Origin: Candidatus Eisenbacteria bacterium
GTDB lineage: Bacteria; Eisenbacteria; RBG-16-71-46; CAIMUX01; JAHJDP01
Direction of reading: 5' to 3'
DNA: 64,000 nucleotides
Assembly: GCA_018831195.1 (NCBI GenBank)
Contig: JAHJDP010000037.1
Coordinates: forward strand, 25,090-89,089
Numbering within the stretch: the first letter of the stretch is position 1; each line of letters starts with the position of its first letter. The notes under the pieces are model-generated. The model did no database searches and had not been told where the DNA came from. It worked only from the letters and a program-made list of their open reading frames with translations. The translations under genes and the position numbers were made by a program. Below, one piece after another: positions 46,201 to 56,100 of this stretch.

Positions 46201-46514
46201 ACCGCCAAATCCATATCAGTGCCGGAAGTAAACTCAATCCTTACATTTGATGAATTGTTGCCCGAGCTTGAGCTAATCGTTTCGAGGTTTTCAAGCAGCG
46301 CCAAAGATTGTTCAAGGGGAATGGTGATTTTGCGCTCTATTTCTTCAGGGGAGGCCGACGGATAGTTCACACTTACCGAAACCGATGTTGAAGAAAGGCT
46401 TGGAAACGATTCAAGCGGAATCCGCCCGACAGAGATCACACCGAGAACGATGGCCGAGAGAATCAGCATCCCGAGGGTTACCGGGTGTTCGACGGCGAAT
46501 CGCGCCAGTTTCAT
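43257..46514 (-). CDS. RND efflux permease 2 of MdtABC-like operon (HAE1-related)
   Basis: This 1085-residue protein has the RND plan: TM1, large periplasmic domain, TM2-6, TM7, second periplasmic domain and TM8-12. Helix 4 has IGMLVDPAVVTLESI with one Asp (401) where AcrB has two. Helix 10 reads FGIVVNNGIVLIDHINQYR, so the AcrB Lys940 position is not Lys. Two extra hydrophobic stretches (about 503-519 and 548-566) lie between TM6 and TM7, which is unusual for the family. ATG 46514 overlaps the stop of the preceding RND gene by 4 bases (ATGA). The pair resembles MdtB/MdtC and may form mixed trimers. Confidence 0.92.
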   Translation of the reverse strand: MKLARFAVEHPVTLGMLILSAIVLGVISVGRIPLESFPSLSSTSVSVSVNYPSASPEEIERKITIPLEQSLALLENLETISSSSGNNSSNVRIEFTSGTDMDLAVLAVRDRVDQTRVLLPPEIDNIRIRRWQTDDSPILDADLAWKGEEGRLFDIVRKVVEPRLLRIDGVANVTIDGIEEKQLIVELDQQRLESHNISLNFLAQQLRANNVNISVGRVLDAGLRYQTRAQGEFQLVDEIGDLPIPGRNLKLSDLGRVTYGYPEKTRYERLNGHDAVEIEIYKASTANVVDVAKAARAALLEISAENEELDIRVTRDRAEMVLGELNKLTDTALLGGFLAVVIIFLFLRSIRSTIVIGMAIPLSVCCVFIGIYIAREFFGSPITLNLVSMMGLMLAIGMLVDPAVVTLESIFRRQEEEGEEPRKAAILGTKEVGMAVVASALTTMCVFIPFFFLSSSRMSRWMGDAGLTICLAIAVSTLVALTVIPLASSRLFHSKYARYDGRLKIIVLSALLAGGIWKLTDIGWKGILAWFHTTGARVLASITGMEWTTGLGLLLLLLALAVLIRYLRRHGMRTSYVQLLGWTLNHRLITMIAAVALMGSGIFLYSRIEQHGSPHQPERRVDITVEAERSYSLGEVDSLFHGIEQDLLANASPLDLESISTRINQRGGRITARLVDADEGRLSTMEAGMAIRRRLPEQVGIVYKMGRERGWSGEGLGVEVQLKGIDPDVLEVLSQDVKAQMAQLPGVVSVDTSLENGEEEIQVAVDREQTLSYGLSPQDVATTISTALGDRRTSSFKSPEREIGIVLQLEEEDRVSLEQLKNTTFEGRNDNPVQLAALADFHFAESPKSLQRQERQQTLTIFANTRGQQEAFALNEPVVALMESISLPPGYTWDLGRQARWMQEDAQDNNFTLLFAVLLIYLIMASLFESLIHPFTIMFAIPFSLIGVSIGLWALHVPLDNNGMLGMLILFGIVVNNGIVLIDHINQYRRAGMARREAILRGGQNRMRPILMTAATTILNLMPLVLPMVYGTSEGFARRWGPVGLVVVSGLATSTILTLVLAPTLYSLLDDLGLWVRRVVRTAWR

Positions 46515-49500
46515 CGTGACCGGTCCAGAACGGTATAGACGACGGGGATCACCACGAGGGTCAGAACCGTCGACAACAGCAGCCCGCCGATAACCGTGAT
46601 CGCCATCGGCGCCCGGATCTCGGCCCCCTCACCGATTCCCAAGGCCATCGGCAGCAGGGCCAGCACCGTTGTTGAAGTCGTCATGAGAATCGGCCGCATC
46701 CGCAAAACACCGGCCTTGGCGACCGCCTCAAACTTTTCCATGCCGCCGCGCCGGCGCAATTGATTCACCGCATCGACAAGCACAATGGCGTTATTGACGA
46801 CGATCCCGGCAAGCATGATGAGGCCGATCAATACGACGACGCTGATCGTTTCGCCCAGCAGCAGCAAAGCGAGAAAACTTCCCACCATGCCGAGGGGAAT
46901 GGTGAACATGATGACCAGTGGATGCAGCAGTGATTCAAACTGGGAGGCCATGACGAGATAGACAAGGAAAACCGCCAGAGCGAGTGCGAACTTCATGCTG
47001 TCGAAGGAACGCCCCATCTCCTCATTCTGCCCGCCGATGGTGATGGCAAATCCATCCGGCAGAGCGATCCCCGCCGTCGCGGCTTTGATATCGGCAACCA
47101 CGCTCCCCAGATCGCGCCCGGTAAGATTAGAGGTGATGACAACAACCCGTTCCTGGTCAAGGCGGCGGATCTCAGCAGGCCCTTCAACAATTCCGACCTC
47201 AGCTACGGCTTCGAGCGCCACCGGAACCGGGTAGGATGCCGGACTGATGATCATCCGCCGCAGGTCGTCGACCGATCGGCGTTCCGCCTCAACCGCACGG
47301 ACGCGAACCGCAATGTGCCGGTCCTGCTCGATTAGCTCTGTGGAGATCTCGCCTTGAAGCTTATTTCGCAATAACTCGCCGATGTTTTGAATCGTCGTTC
47401 CCAGATCAGCGACACGGGTGCGGTCAAAGACAATCTGGATCTCAGGCTGCCCCCCCTCTGCGCTCGATTTGACATCCACCAGGCCTGGAATCTCGCGCAT
47501 CCGTCCGGCGACTTCAGAGGCCAGCCATGTCAGGGTCTCTAAATTATAACCGGTGATCTCCACCTCAATCGGTGTACGGAATGAAAAGTAGGACGGCCGG
47601 GAAAATTTGTAATCGAGGGCGGGCACATCGGCCAAGAGCAGGCGCACCTGATCCATTGCCTTTTCTTCATCGCCCCTTGCGGCGCCCGGCCCCAGGCGTA
47701 TAAAGAGCTGGCTGAGGTTCTCCTTTTTCTCGTCGGCAAAACCTCCGGTCTGGCCGCTCGCTCCGATCTGGCTGAAAACGGTGCTGATACCGGGCAGATC
47801 GAGAATCATGCTATCGATTTGAGACACCAGAACCGTCGTCTCCTCCAGAGGCGTCCCGGCCGGCCACTCCAGATCGACGAGAAATTCGCCCTGGCTCATC
47901 TCGGGAATCAGCTCGACACCGAGGGTTCGAGCTTGGAACAACACAACCGCTGAGATCAACAGGAACGAGCCGATTGTTAAAAACCGTCTTTTAAGGCACC
48001 AACGCAAGACCACCGGATAAACAGACGCCAATGCGCCATAGACGGCATCAAAACCCCGATACAGAGGTGTCAAGAGCAGCGATATTCCTTTTCCGATGAT
48101 CCGCAATAACCTTGATAGGCCTCTCAGAAAGGAGGCCGGCCCACGCACACCGATGCCGGTGGATCGTTTTCTTTCTTCATCGCTGAGCGGCCGCATCTCA
48201 ATCGACGACAGCATGGGAATCAGCATCAGCGCCACGACCAGCGAAGCCAGCAACGAATAGGTTACGGTCAGCGCCTGGTCGCGAAAGAGCTGGCCGGCGA
48301 CACCTTCTACAAAAACAATCGGGACAAAAACGCAGACCGTTGTCAGCGTCGACGCGATAACGGCCCGGCTTACCTCGCTGGTGCCCTCACGCGCCGCCGC
48401 GAGCGATGAGACCCCCAGCTCACGGTGGCGTTGTACATTTTCAAGCACCACGATCGAGCTGTCGACAAGCATACCAATGCCCAGGGCCAATCCACCGAGC
48501 GACATGACATTCAGGCTTACATCGGTGGCGTACATGAGAAAGAAAGTGGCAATCACTGAAATCGGAATGGACAAGCTGATGATGGTGGTGCCTTTTAACC
48601 GGCGCAGGAAGAGAAAGAGAATGAGAACGGCGAGGATACCGCCGATGACGGCCGTATTGAGAACTTCGCCGACCGATTGCTCGATAAAAGTCGCTTGATC
48701 GACGACAATGGTGACCTCGGCATCCCCCAGCAGATCGCCGAAACGGCTCTGGAATTCCGCGAGACGCTCCCGCACCGTCGCCGATACGCTGACCGTATTG
48801 GCGTCCCCCTCCTTGAAGACGGCGATTTCGACGCCTTCGCGCCCGTTGATCCGTGTGACAACATCACGCTCAATATGACCGCGCGTCACCGTCCCCACAT
48901 CCGACAACTTGATGAGCGCGCTGTCGATCTGGGCTATGACGATCTCTTCCATATCTTGGGGACTGGAGTACTCATTCAACGTCCGCACGAGAAATTCGGC
49001 CTCACCATCCTTCAGTAACCCGCCGGTGAGGTTCACATTTTCCGCCGCCAGCCGCTCTGTCACCTGGCTGATCGGTATCCCGAGCGCGTCCAGCCGCTGC
49101 GTCTCGATCTCCACATGGATTTCTTCTTCCAGCCCCCCCTCCACGCGCACCGCGGCGACACCCTCGAGACTTTCCAGGTCCAGGCGGATCCGATCCTCCG
49201 CGACACGGCGCAGCTCCATCAAACTGTTTCCGCCATATAGGGCGATCCGCAATATCGGATCAAGCGAGGGATCGAATCTTAGGAGAATGGGGTTGCCCGC
49301 ATCCTGCGGCAAACTGACGAGATCGAGTTTCTCGCGGATATCGAGGGAGGCAAAATCCATCTTGGTGCCCCACTTGAACTCGACGATGACATCGGATAAC
49401 CCGGGGCGGGAGACGGAACTGACGCGCACCACATTGCTGACCACGCCGACCAGTCCCTCGATCGGCTCCGAGATCAATCGCTCAACTTCAGCCGGCGCGG

Positions 49501-49660
49501 TTCCGGGATATTCCGTACGGATCGTTATCGTCGGATAAACGATGTCGGGCAGGAGATTCATCGATAGGCGGGAGAAGCCGACCATGCCGAAGACCGTCAC
49601 GGCGACCATGATCATGGTAACGGTGACGCGGCGCGACGTCGAAAAATCGACCAGTCTCAA
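46511..49660 (-). CDS. RND efflux permease 1 of MdtABC-like operon (HAE1-related)
   Basis: This 1049-residue protein is a full-length RND inner-membrane pump. Helix 4 reads IGMLVDSSIVVLENV (one Asp, residue 400) and helix 10 LAGIVVNNAIVLVDAVNQL. Periplasmic porter-type repeats (GVAAVRVEGGLEEEI, GLVDVKSSAEGGQPEI) are present. The start is TTG 49658-49660, overlapping the adaptor's stop as TTGA, so translation is coupled. Proton relay in such single-Asp pumps uses this Asp with neighbouring polar residues. Substrate: unknown (drug, dye, bile-salt-like or solvent). Confidence 0.92.
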   Translation of the reverse strand: MRLVDFSTSRRVTVTMIMVAVTVFGMVGFSRLSMNLLPDIVYPTITIRTEYPGTAPAEVERLISEPIEGLVGVVSNVVRVSSVSRPGLSDVIVEFKWGTKMDFASLDIREKLDLVSLPQDAGNPILLRFDPSLDPILRIALYGGNSLMELRRVAEDRIRLDLESLEGVAAVRVEGGLEEEIHVEIETQRLDALGIPISQVTERLAAENVNLTGGLLKDGEAEFLVRTLNEYSSPQDMEEIVIAQIDSALIKLSDVGTVTRGHIERDVVTRINGREGVEIAVFKEGDANTVSVSATVRERLAEFQSRFGDLLGDAEVTIVVDQATFIEQSVGEVLNTAVIGGILAVLILFLFLRRLKGTTIISLSIPISVIATFFLMYATDVSLNVMSLGGLALGIGMLVDSSIVVLENVQRHRELGVSSLAAAREGTSEVSRAVIASTLTTVCVFVPIVFVEGVAGQLFRDQALTVTYSLLASLVVALMLIPMLSSIEMRPLSDEERKRSTGIGVRGPASFLRGLSRLLRIIGKGISLLLTPLYRGFDAVYGALASVYPVVLRWCLKRRFLTIGSFLLISAVVLFQARTLGVELIPEMSQGEFLVDLEWPAGTPLEETTVLVSQIDSMILDLPGISTVFSQIGASGQTGGFADEKKENLSQLFIRLGPGAARGDEEKAMDQVRLLLADVPALDYKFSRPSYFSFRTPIEVEITGYNLETLTWLASEVAGRMREIPGLVDVKSSAEGGQPEIQIVFDRTRVADLGTTIQNIGELLRNKLQGEISTELIEQDRHIAVRVRAVEAERRSVDDLRRMIISPASYPVPVALEAVAEVGIVEGPAEIRRLDQERVVVITSNLTGRDLGSVVADIKAATAGIALPDGFAITIGGQNEEMGRSFDSMKFALALAVFLVYLVMASQFESLLHPLVIMFTIPLGMVGSFLALLLLGETISVVVLIGLIMLAGIVVNNAIVLVDAVNQLRRRGGMEKFEAVAKAGVLRMRPILMTTSTTVLALLPMALGIGEGAEIRAPMAITVIGGLLLSTVLTLVVIPVVYTVLDRSR

Positions 49661-50856
49661 TGGGTCCCTCGTTTCGGCCGCTCGCGGCGTTCCTCTTGCG
49701 TCTCTGCATCCGAAGGCTGGCGATCGGAGGGACTTTTCAAATTTGTTGTGTCGGCGGCGGCCTCTATCCCGACATCCCGCACAGCGGCGCCCTCTTTGAG
49801 CCCCTCATGACCAACGGTGATCACCCGGTCATCGGGGGTCAATCCGGACAACACCTCGACCCGATCGCCGTCGGTATAGCCGAGCTTGATCCGCACCCGC
49901 TGCGCGCGCCCGTCACGCACGGCGAAGACGTCATCGTCATCTGTTTCAAGCACCAGGGATTTCTTGGGGATGATGAGGGTGTTCTCGCGCAGATCGGTCA
50001 CAATCCGCACCGTGGCGAACATGCCCGGCTTTAACAATCCGCCGGCGGAGGGGACATCTAGGGTCACTTTTACCGTGCCGCTGGAGGGATCGACGCCTGG
50101 GTTAATCATTCGAACCGTCGCCGGGAAAACGCGATCGGGCGCCGGATCGACGGTGATCCGGGCCTGCTGGCCTGCGCACAATTGCATCATCCGTTTCTCA
50201 GGGACTCGGATCCGGGCCTGCAGCGGCTCGAGATCGGCCACAACATAGACAACGTCATTGGAGTGGACCAGATCCCCGCGCTCGACATGACGCTCCATGA
50301 CGACCCCATCAATCGGCGAGCGTATATTGGAGTACTCGAGCTGCAGCTTGGCTTGGTCCAGGGCGACTTCGGCGTTTTCGAACGCCGTGCGGGCGGTTTC
50401 CAGCGTTTCTGCGCTGATCAATTCCCGGCCCTGCAGTGTTTCCGCCCGTTTGAAGTTGGCTTCTGTTTGATCCCGATCAATTGTCGCCTGTTCAACGGCG
50501 AGTTGAAGCTCGTCCTTTTCCAATTGCAGGAGCAGCTGACCGGCCTGCACGACATCGCCCTCTTCAGCGGCAAGTTGTCTGGCGAGCCCTTGAACCCGTG
50601 ACACCACCTCAATCCACCGCTCCGCCTCGAGGCGGGCATGGGTCTCGATGTAACTGGACATCTCTCCGCGTTCAACGGGCTGAGTCTTCACCGGCAGGGC
50701 CGCCTCACTTCCGCCGCCACTCCAGGCGCCCCGGCGGTCGCCGTGGGAAGCCTTCTCGTCTCCGGACCCACAGGCCGCAAGATGACCGGCCAAAACGACG
50801 ACGATTATAGAGACCCACAATTTCAAGACGTCTCTTCCAACTCCTCGAAAACCCAT
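49657..50856 (-). CDS. RND periplasmic adaptor (membrane-fusion) lipoprotein, operon A
   Basis: ATG 50856 follows AGAGGAAG; a longer frame to 50979 has no ribosome site. The 399-residue protein has a lipobox (AGHLAAC, Cys29), then a barrel-sandwich lipoyl half (IEVVSRVQGLARQLAAEEGDVVQAG), a coiled-coil hairpin (ATIDRDQTEANFKRAETLQ ... TARTAFENAEVALDQAKLQL), the second lipoyl half (SPIDGVVMERHVERGDLV) and beta-barrel/membrane-proximal domains. It heads an operon with two RND permeases and no TolC, so an outer-membrane channel must come from elsewhere, such as the one at 57409-58725. Confidence 0.93.
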   Translation of the reverse strand: MGFRGVGRDVLKLWVSIIVVVLAGHLAACGSGDEKASHGDRRGAWSGGGSEAALPVKTQPVERGEMSSYIETHARLEAERWIEVVSRVQGLARQLAAEEGDVVQAGQLLLQLEKDELQLAVEQATIDRDQTEANFKRAETLQGRELISAETLETARTAFENAEVALDQAKLQLEYSNIRSPIDGVVMERHVERGDLVHSNDVVYVVADLEPLQARIRVPEKRMMQLCAGQQARITVDPAPDRVFPATVRMINPGVDPSSGTVKVTLDVPSAGGLLKPGMFATVRIVTDLRENTLIIPKKSLVLETDDDDVFAVRDGRAQRVRIKLGYTDGDRVEVLSGLTPDDRVITVGHEGLKEGAAVRDVGIEAAADTTNLKSPSDRQPSDAETQEERRERPKRGTH

Positions 50857-51173
50857 GAGGCGCTTCCTCTCTCGAAAACCCGACCCTCGCAAGAACCCAC
50901 CTCCCCCGAGCATATAGCAGAAGCGTCCATAAGGAATCTGCCGATTTCCCTCTCTATTTTCAGGTACACCGCCGGACACAGAAAGTGGATTGATCCGATC
51001 TAATTACTCACTCGCTCATAATAAGTTGCATGCCATCAGCCGGAAAATCGCGGCGCGTCCATGGATCCTCAATATGCCTTGGTCCCCAACTCACTAAAGG
51101 GTATAATGTAGCTGACAAACATGACCTTGTGTTCGCGCTCGAGTATCAGTGCAATATCACTGGAGGTGATGAC
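50857..51173. other. divergent intergenic region between adaptor and Cys-rich exported gene
   Basis: This 317-base gap contains the ribosome sites of both neighbours and, on the plus strand, the promoter listed separately. I found no convincing minus-strand promoter for the pump operon and no repeat. Confidence 0.6.
51079..51107 (+). promoter_or_regulatory. sigma70-type promoter of the Cys-rich exported gene
   Basis: TTGGTC (51079-51084) and a perfect TATAAT (51102-51107) are separated by 17 bases. The transcript would begin near 51114, giving a leader of about 60 bases to ATG 51174. Confidence 0.65.
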
Positions 51174-51914
51174 ATGAAACGGCTCTTGTCATTCATGGCG
51201 GCCTTATCTCTCTGCAGCGGTCTCGCATCGACCCGCGTATCGGCGGAGGATGGAAATGCGACGAGTCTTGGTTATCACGCAGGCACACAAATCATTCCAA
51301 GACCGGAAGAAATCTGTCCGGGGACCACATTTCTCCAAAATGACGATGAGTCCTTCGAGAATGGCTATTGCTGGCGATACGGCGGCTGCGTTCCACCCAA
51401 TTACGGCGCTTGGGCCGAGTGTTACGACGCCGACTACGTCTGCGGGATCCAACTCATGCTGACCCAGGTCGGCAATTTCAGCGGCCAATCGATAGATATC
51501 TATGTTTGGGACTACGATGCTGATGGGAATCCCCCGCCAGGACCCGATCCAGGTAATGTTCTATATATGATATCAGGTCTGATTCCCGATCCCCCAGCCC
51601 TCTGGCCCGAAATCTCTCAGCACAATTATCAAGTGTGTACTTTTACAAACGGACCGCACTTTGTCGGATATTGGGGTAATTGGCCTTCCGGGTCTTGTGC
51701 CTTCTTTACGGCGGCTGACGAGAATGGATTCGGCATCGGCTGCCCCCGGACCAGGGTCACGGCCGGGTCAGCCTATGGAACCGGTTGGGTCCCTGTCAAC
51801 CTGGCCTTCCCCAACTGCCTGGATCTTGGCATTCGGGAGTATGCCGGAATGGGGGATTGCCAGCCCACACCGAATCGCAGCACGAATTGGGGAATGATCA
51901 AGGCGCTTTATTAA
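51174..51914 (+). CDS. exported Cys-rich protein, unknown function
   Basis: GGAGGTGATGAC precedes ATG 51174. The 246-residue protein has a signal peptide (MKRLLSFMAALSLCSGLA, cleavage near VSAEDG). The mature part has ten cysteines in an even count, spread through short beta-rich segments (SFENGYCWRYGGCVPPNYG, DYVCGIQLMLTQVG, IDIYVWDYDADGNPPPGPDPG), suggesting disulfide bonds. I do not recognise a family. It has its own promoter and converges with the methyltransferase gene. Confidence 0.75.
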   Translation: MKRLLSFMAALSLCSGLASTRVSAEDGNATSLGYHAGTQIIPRPEEICPGTTFLQNDDESFENGYCWRYGGCVPPNYGAWAECYDADYVCGIQLMLTQVGNFSGQSIDIYVWDYDADGNPPPGPDPGNVLYMISGLIPDPPALWPEISQHNYQVCTFTNGPHFVGYWGNWPSGSCAFFTAADENGFGIGCPRTRVTAGSAYGTGWVPVNLAFPNCLDLGIREYAGMGDCQPTPNRSTNWGMIKALY

Positions 51915-52009
51915 GGCCGTTGCGGCGGCTATCCGTCATGACAGAATAATCCATCCGGCTGCATAGTCAGTCCATCCGGCTGCAGATTCCGTACGATCCA
52001 TTTGCAGCC

Positions 52010-53101
52010 TCATGGTTCTCTTCGTAAGACGAATAAATTCCAGGCCCACCGCTCTTTCAAGACGGATTTAAGAGCTTCGTCTAATTCATTGGCATACTTC
52101 ATCAGCCACCTTGGGTAGAATATTGTCTCAAAGGAACGAGGTTTGTAATTCCATCCGGCCAAAGCGGCGCCCTTGCGAACGATCGGCTCTTGAAATAATC
52201 TTATGGGAACACCAAACAAGCCCTGCCACATATCATTGACGAAAAAACCGATTCCCATTTCATGCGCATCGACAACAAATCCCTTTCCCGAAAAGAATCG
52301 TTTCCACTCGCGCGGCGTTTTGAAATTCACATGCGGCCCGCCGGATGTATCCATCACGCCGTTGCGTCGTCTTCTATTATTCTCCATCCTCCAATATCTT
52401 TCAAAAAGCGTCACGCGGTTCGGAACCGTGACGAACATCATCCCATCGGCCGTCAATCGATCCCGCAATAATTCAACCGTGTCATCCAGTGCGTGGACAT
52501 GCTCAAGCACATCGAACGCCAGGATCAGATCGTATTCCCGGCCTGATTGATTGCTCCGCCATTCGCGCGCGTCATGCATGACGGGCTTGCTTTTCAGGCT
52601 TGACCAATCATATTGATCATAACTCAGTTTCAATTGTTCAACATCTAGATCCACGGCATCCACATGAATTCCAAGGCTTGCAAGATGATACGATTCCCGC
52701 AGGCACCCGGCCCCGAAATCGAGTGCTTTCACCGGTTTTTCCGGCGGGAGCGTCAATTTATTCAGCGCCTTGTCAAAGACATCCCATCGATATTGAACAT
52801 TTCTGGTATTGCATCCTATTATCTTTGACACATCATTGGTTCTATCGAATGGAATATTCGATGCGCCTTCATCATGTTGAACATATAAGTTACAAGCATC
52901 GCCCGGGTCCGGCCGGCCCGCCTTGCTGTTGTAGGATAATTTTCCGGAGTGCCGTCTAATAAGATATACAATAAACAGCGGAATAATGAAGAGGCACAAC
53001 ATCAAAATCCACAGCGCCAAGGCAACGGCCAGCGTTGGGATGAACGCCGATAAGACCAGTAAACGGGTTCCGGTGGAAAGCCTGCCTCTTGGGCGGTTCA
53101 C
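52010..53101 (-). CDS. membrane-anchored class I methyltransferase, coupled to RND operon B
   Basis: The 363-residue protein begins at GTG 53099-53101, whose GTGA overlaps the stop of the RND gene upstream. A hydrophobic N-terminus (about residues 13-48, LLVLSAFIPTLAVALALWIL...LFIIPLFIVYLI) would form one or two membrane helices. A SAM-dependent methyltransferase follows: ALDFGAGCLRES, VDAVDLDVEQLK, LILAFDVLEHVHALDD and MMFVTVPNRV (UbiG-type order). Acceptor unknown; a lipid, quinone or glycan at the membrane is plausible. The gene is clearly AT-richer than the pump genes before it. It converges with the Cys-rich exported gene. Confidence 0.85.
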   Translation of the reverse strand: MNRPRGRLSTGTRLLVLSAFIPTLAVALALWILMLCLFIIPLFIVYLIRRHSGKLSYNSKAGRPDPGDACNLYVQHDEGASNIPFDRTNDVSKIIGCNTRNVQYRWDVFDKALNKLTLPPEKPVKALDFGAGCLRESYHLASLGIHVDAVDLDVEQLKLSYDQYDWSSLKSKPVMHDAREWRSNQSGREYDLILAFDVLEHVHALDDTVELLRDRLTADGMMFVTVPNRVTLFERYWRMENNRRRRNGVMDTSGGPHVNFKTPREWKRFFSGKGFVVDAHEMGIGFFVNDMWQGLFGVPIRLFQEPIVRKGAALAGWNYKPRSFETIFYPRWLMKYANELDEALKSVLKERWAWNLFVLRREP

Positions 53102-56100
53102 CGGATCTCGGATCCCGACGGCGCCTCCCCGCCGGTCCGCCGCCGTCCGGTGAGCCAGCTCCCGAGCCGCTCCGCCGCTTTGTTAATGATAAGGTAGGCG
53201 CTCGGGACGACGAAAAGGGTCAGCAGGGTCGACATCGAGAGCCCCCCGACCACGGCGATGGCCAGCGGGCGCATCAGCTCGGAACCCTGGCCGATTCCCA
53301 GCGCCAGCGGAGACATTCCGCAGAGCGTTGTGATGGTCGTCATGAGGATGGGCCGGAGGCGCACCGCGCCCGCCTCCACTACCGCTTGCTCCCGCGTCAG
53401 CCCGCGCTCCCGCCGTCCCCGCTCCGTATACTCCACCAGAAGGATCGCATTGTTGACGACAATTCCCGCAAGGAGAATCACCCCGAGCAAGACCGGGGCG
53501 CTGAGCGGTGTTCCGGTCACCCGAAGAATCCCTCCCACACCGACCAACGACATCGGGATCGCGATCAGGATGACGAGGGGATTGACCATGCTTTCGTACT
53601 GCACCGCCATGACAACAAAGACAAGGAAGACAGCCAGCAGCACCACGATGGTCAGCTGCCGGTTATTCTCACGAATTGATTCTTCCTCTCCCCCTACAAG
53701 AACGGCGATGCCATCCGGAAGCCTCAGCTCAGCTAGTCTGGCGCGGATCTCATTGTTCACCTCACCCACACTCGCCACTTCGGAGATCACATCTCCCGTC
53801 AGCCGCAGCACACGGTTCTGGTTTTCCCGAAGGATCGTCGTGGGTCCCAGCGTGTTGCGCACGGTGGCGATATCGCGAAGGTAGACCGGCGCATCTCCCT
53901 CCCGTCCGGGGAAAAGAGCGATGGAGCCCAGCTCCTCAGAACTCGTGAACCGTTCGCGGGGGAACATGACGCGCAGGTCGTATTCCTGGTTGGAGGAGGT
54001 AAACTGCGTCGCCACGGTGCCGTCCAGCGCCGTGCGGATGGTTTGGCCGACGGCGGCGACACTCAAACCGAGATAGGAGGCCCGTTCCCGGTCCAATTCG
54101 ATCGACAACTCCGGGCTTGCCTCTTCCGCCGACGGCTCAAGGTTCTCGAGCCCGGGAACATCCCTCAGGAGAAGCATGATCTCGTCGCCGATCTGCTGCA
54201 GCTCTACCAGATCATCCCCCTGAATATCGAGGGAAACGGCCGAGCCCGACGTGGAGGTCCGCAGCCCGCGGATGCGGGGAGGACGAACAAAGATGCGGGC
54301 GCCCGGAAATCCCCGCTCGTTGATCTTCGCCTGCAGAGCTCGGACCCAGCTGTCGGCGCTCCCGCCGCGTTCCGACTTCGGCGCCAGGATGACATCGATG
54401 GATCCGCTCCCGGATCGCTCACTCGTAGACCCGCCCCACAGGAAACCGCCGGCCGTTGCGAAGACGCCGCGGACATCGGGCATCCCGGCAATGAGACCTT
54501 CCACCTCGATGGTCACCCGGTTCGTCTCCTGGGCGGAGGCGCCGGGGGGAAGGGTGATTCTGACACTCACATTGCCGTCATCAACCTGCGGAAGAAACTC
54601 GGTGGGAAGCCCCCTCGTCCAGAAAAAGATGCCCGCCAAAGCCGCCGCCGCACCGAACAGGACAGCCCAGCGCCACCGGATCACAAGTACCGGCGCCACC
54701 CGGCGGTATCCCAGGCGCAGCCGATTCACCGTGCGGTCGAAGCCCGCGACCAGCTTCCACCGGGACAACCCGCTCGAGAACCGGACCTTCGCAAGTTGAG
54801 CGGATAACATGGGGACAACGGTGAGCGCCACCAGCAGCGAGGCCAGGATCGCGAACGAAATCGTGAGAATCAGCTCCCTGAAAATGAGCGCCGCGAGCCC
54901 GCTGATGAGCAGGAACGGCACGACCGCGGCGAGATTCGTTGCGGTCGAGGCCACGACGGCGCTTTGGACCTCCGCGGCGCCGACGTGCGCCGCATCCTCG
55001 GGATCCTTGTTGCCCCCCTCGTAGTGGCGGAAGATATTCTCGAGCATCACAATGGAATTATCGATCAAGAGGCCCACGCCGAGGGCGAGCCCTCCAAGGG
55101 TCATAATGTTCAAGGTCAGCTTGCCCAATCCCATCATTGTGAAAGTCGCCAGAACCGCGATGGGGATGGCCAGGCCGATAATAAAGGTCTTGCGCAGCGA
55201 TCCGAGGAAAAGCAGCACGATGAACATGGCGAGGCCCGCGCCAATCAGGGCGGCGTTGCGCACCGCGCCGACCGAGCTGCTGATAAAGTCGGCCTGATTC
55301 TGGATCGTCTGAAACTGAATGTCGCCCGGAATGAACCCGGCGCCCGCCAAGCGCGAGAGCCGTTCATCCACCTGATCGGCCACCGCCATCGTATTGGCGT
55401 TCGGCTGTTTCCTGATGGAGACCTTGACGGCCGGGAGCCCGTCCAACCGGGCCCACAGCCGCTGTTCCCGATGCGTATCCTGCACCAGCGCGATCTCCGA
55501 CAGGGGGATCCGTCCACCCTCGGCGACAGGCAGAAGCACAGACTCCACATCTTTCACATTCCGGAATTTCCCCGCGGTTTTGCCGACGACCTCGCGGCTG
55601 GGGCTGGACACCCGGCCCGCCGCCACGTCCTGGTTCGCTGCGCGGATCGCTTCGATGACCTGCGAGACGGTCAGCCCGTAGGATCGAAGACGTTCCTGGT
55701 CCAGGATCACCTGGATCTCGCGAACGAGCCCCCCGGCAACGTCCACCGACGCGATCCCCTCAACGGTCAGCAGCTGCGGTCGCAGGCGGTACTCAACCCA
55801 GTCGCGCAGATTCACCAGGCTGCGGCTCGACGAGGAAAACGCCACCTCGTAGACGGGCATCTGCGATGGATCGAACTTGAAGATCATGGGAGGATCGGCT
55901 TCCTCCGGCAGATTCCCCCGCGCGCGGTCCAGATTCTTCGATGCATCTTGGAGCGCGAAATCGATGTTGGTGCCGTAGGAGAAGTGAAGGTTCACCCCCA
56001 CGCGCCCTTCCTGAACCTCGGTCTCGAGCCGGACCAGATCCTCGGTTGTGGCGAGAGCGGCTTCGAGGGGTTTGGCCACCGTCTCCTCGAGAACCTCCGG

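Noticed and set aside
51950..51985. Short direct repeat TCCATCCGGCTGCA
   Set aside because: Two copies of 14 bases only, in a convergent gap; too short to support an attachment site or regulatory element.
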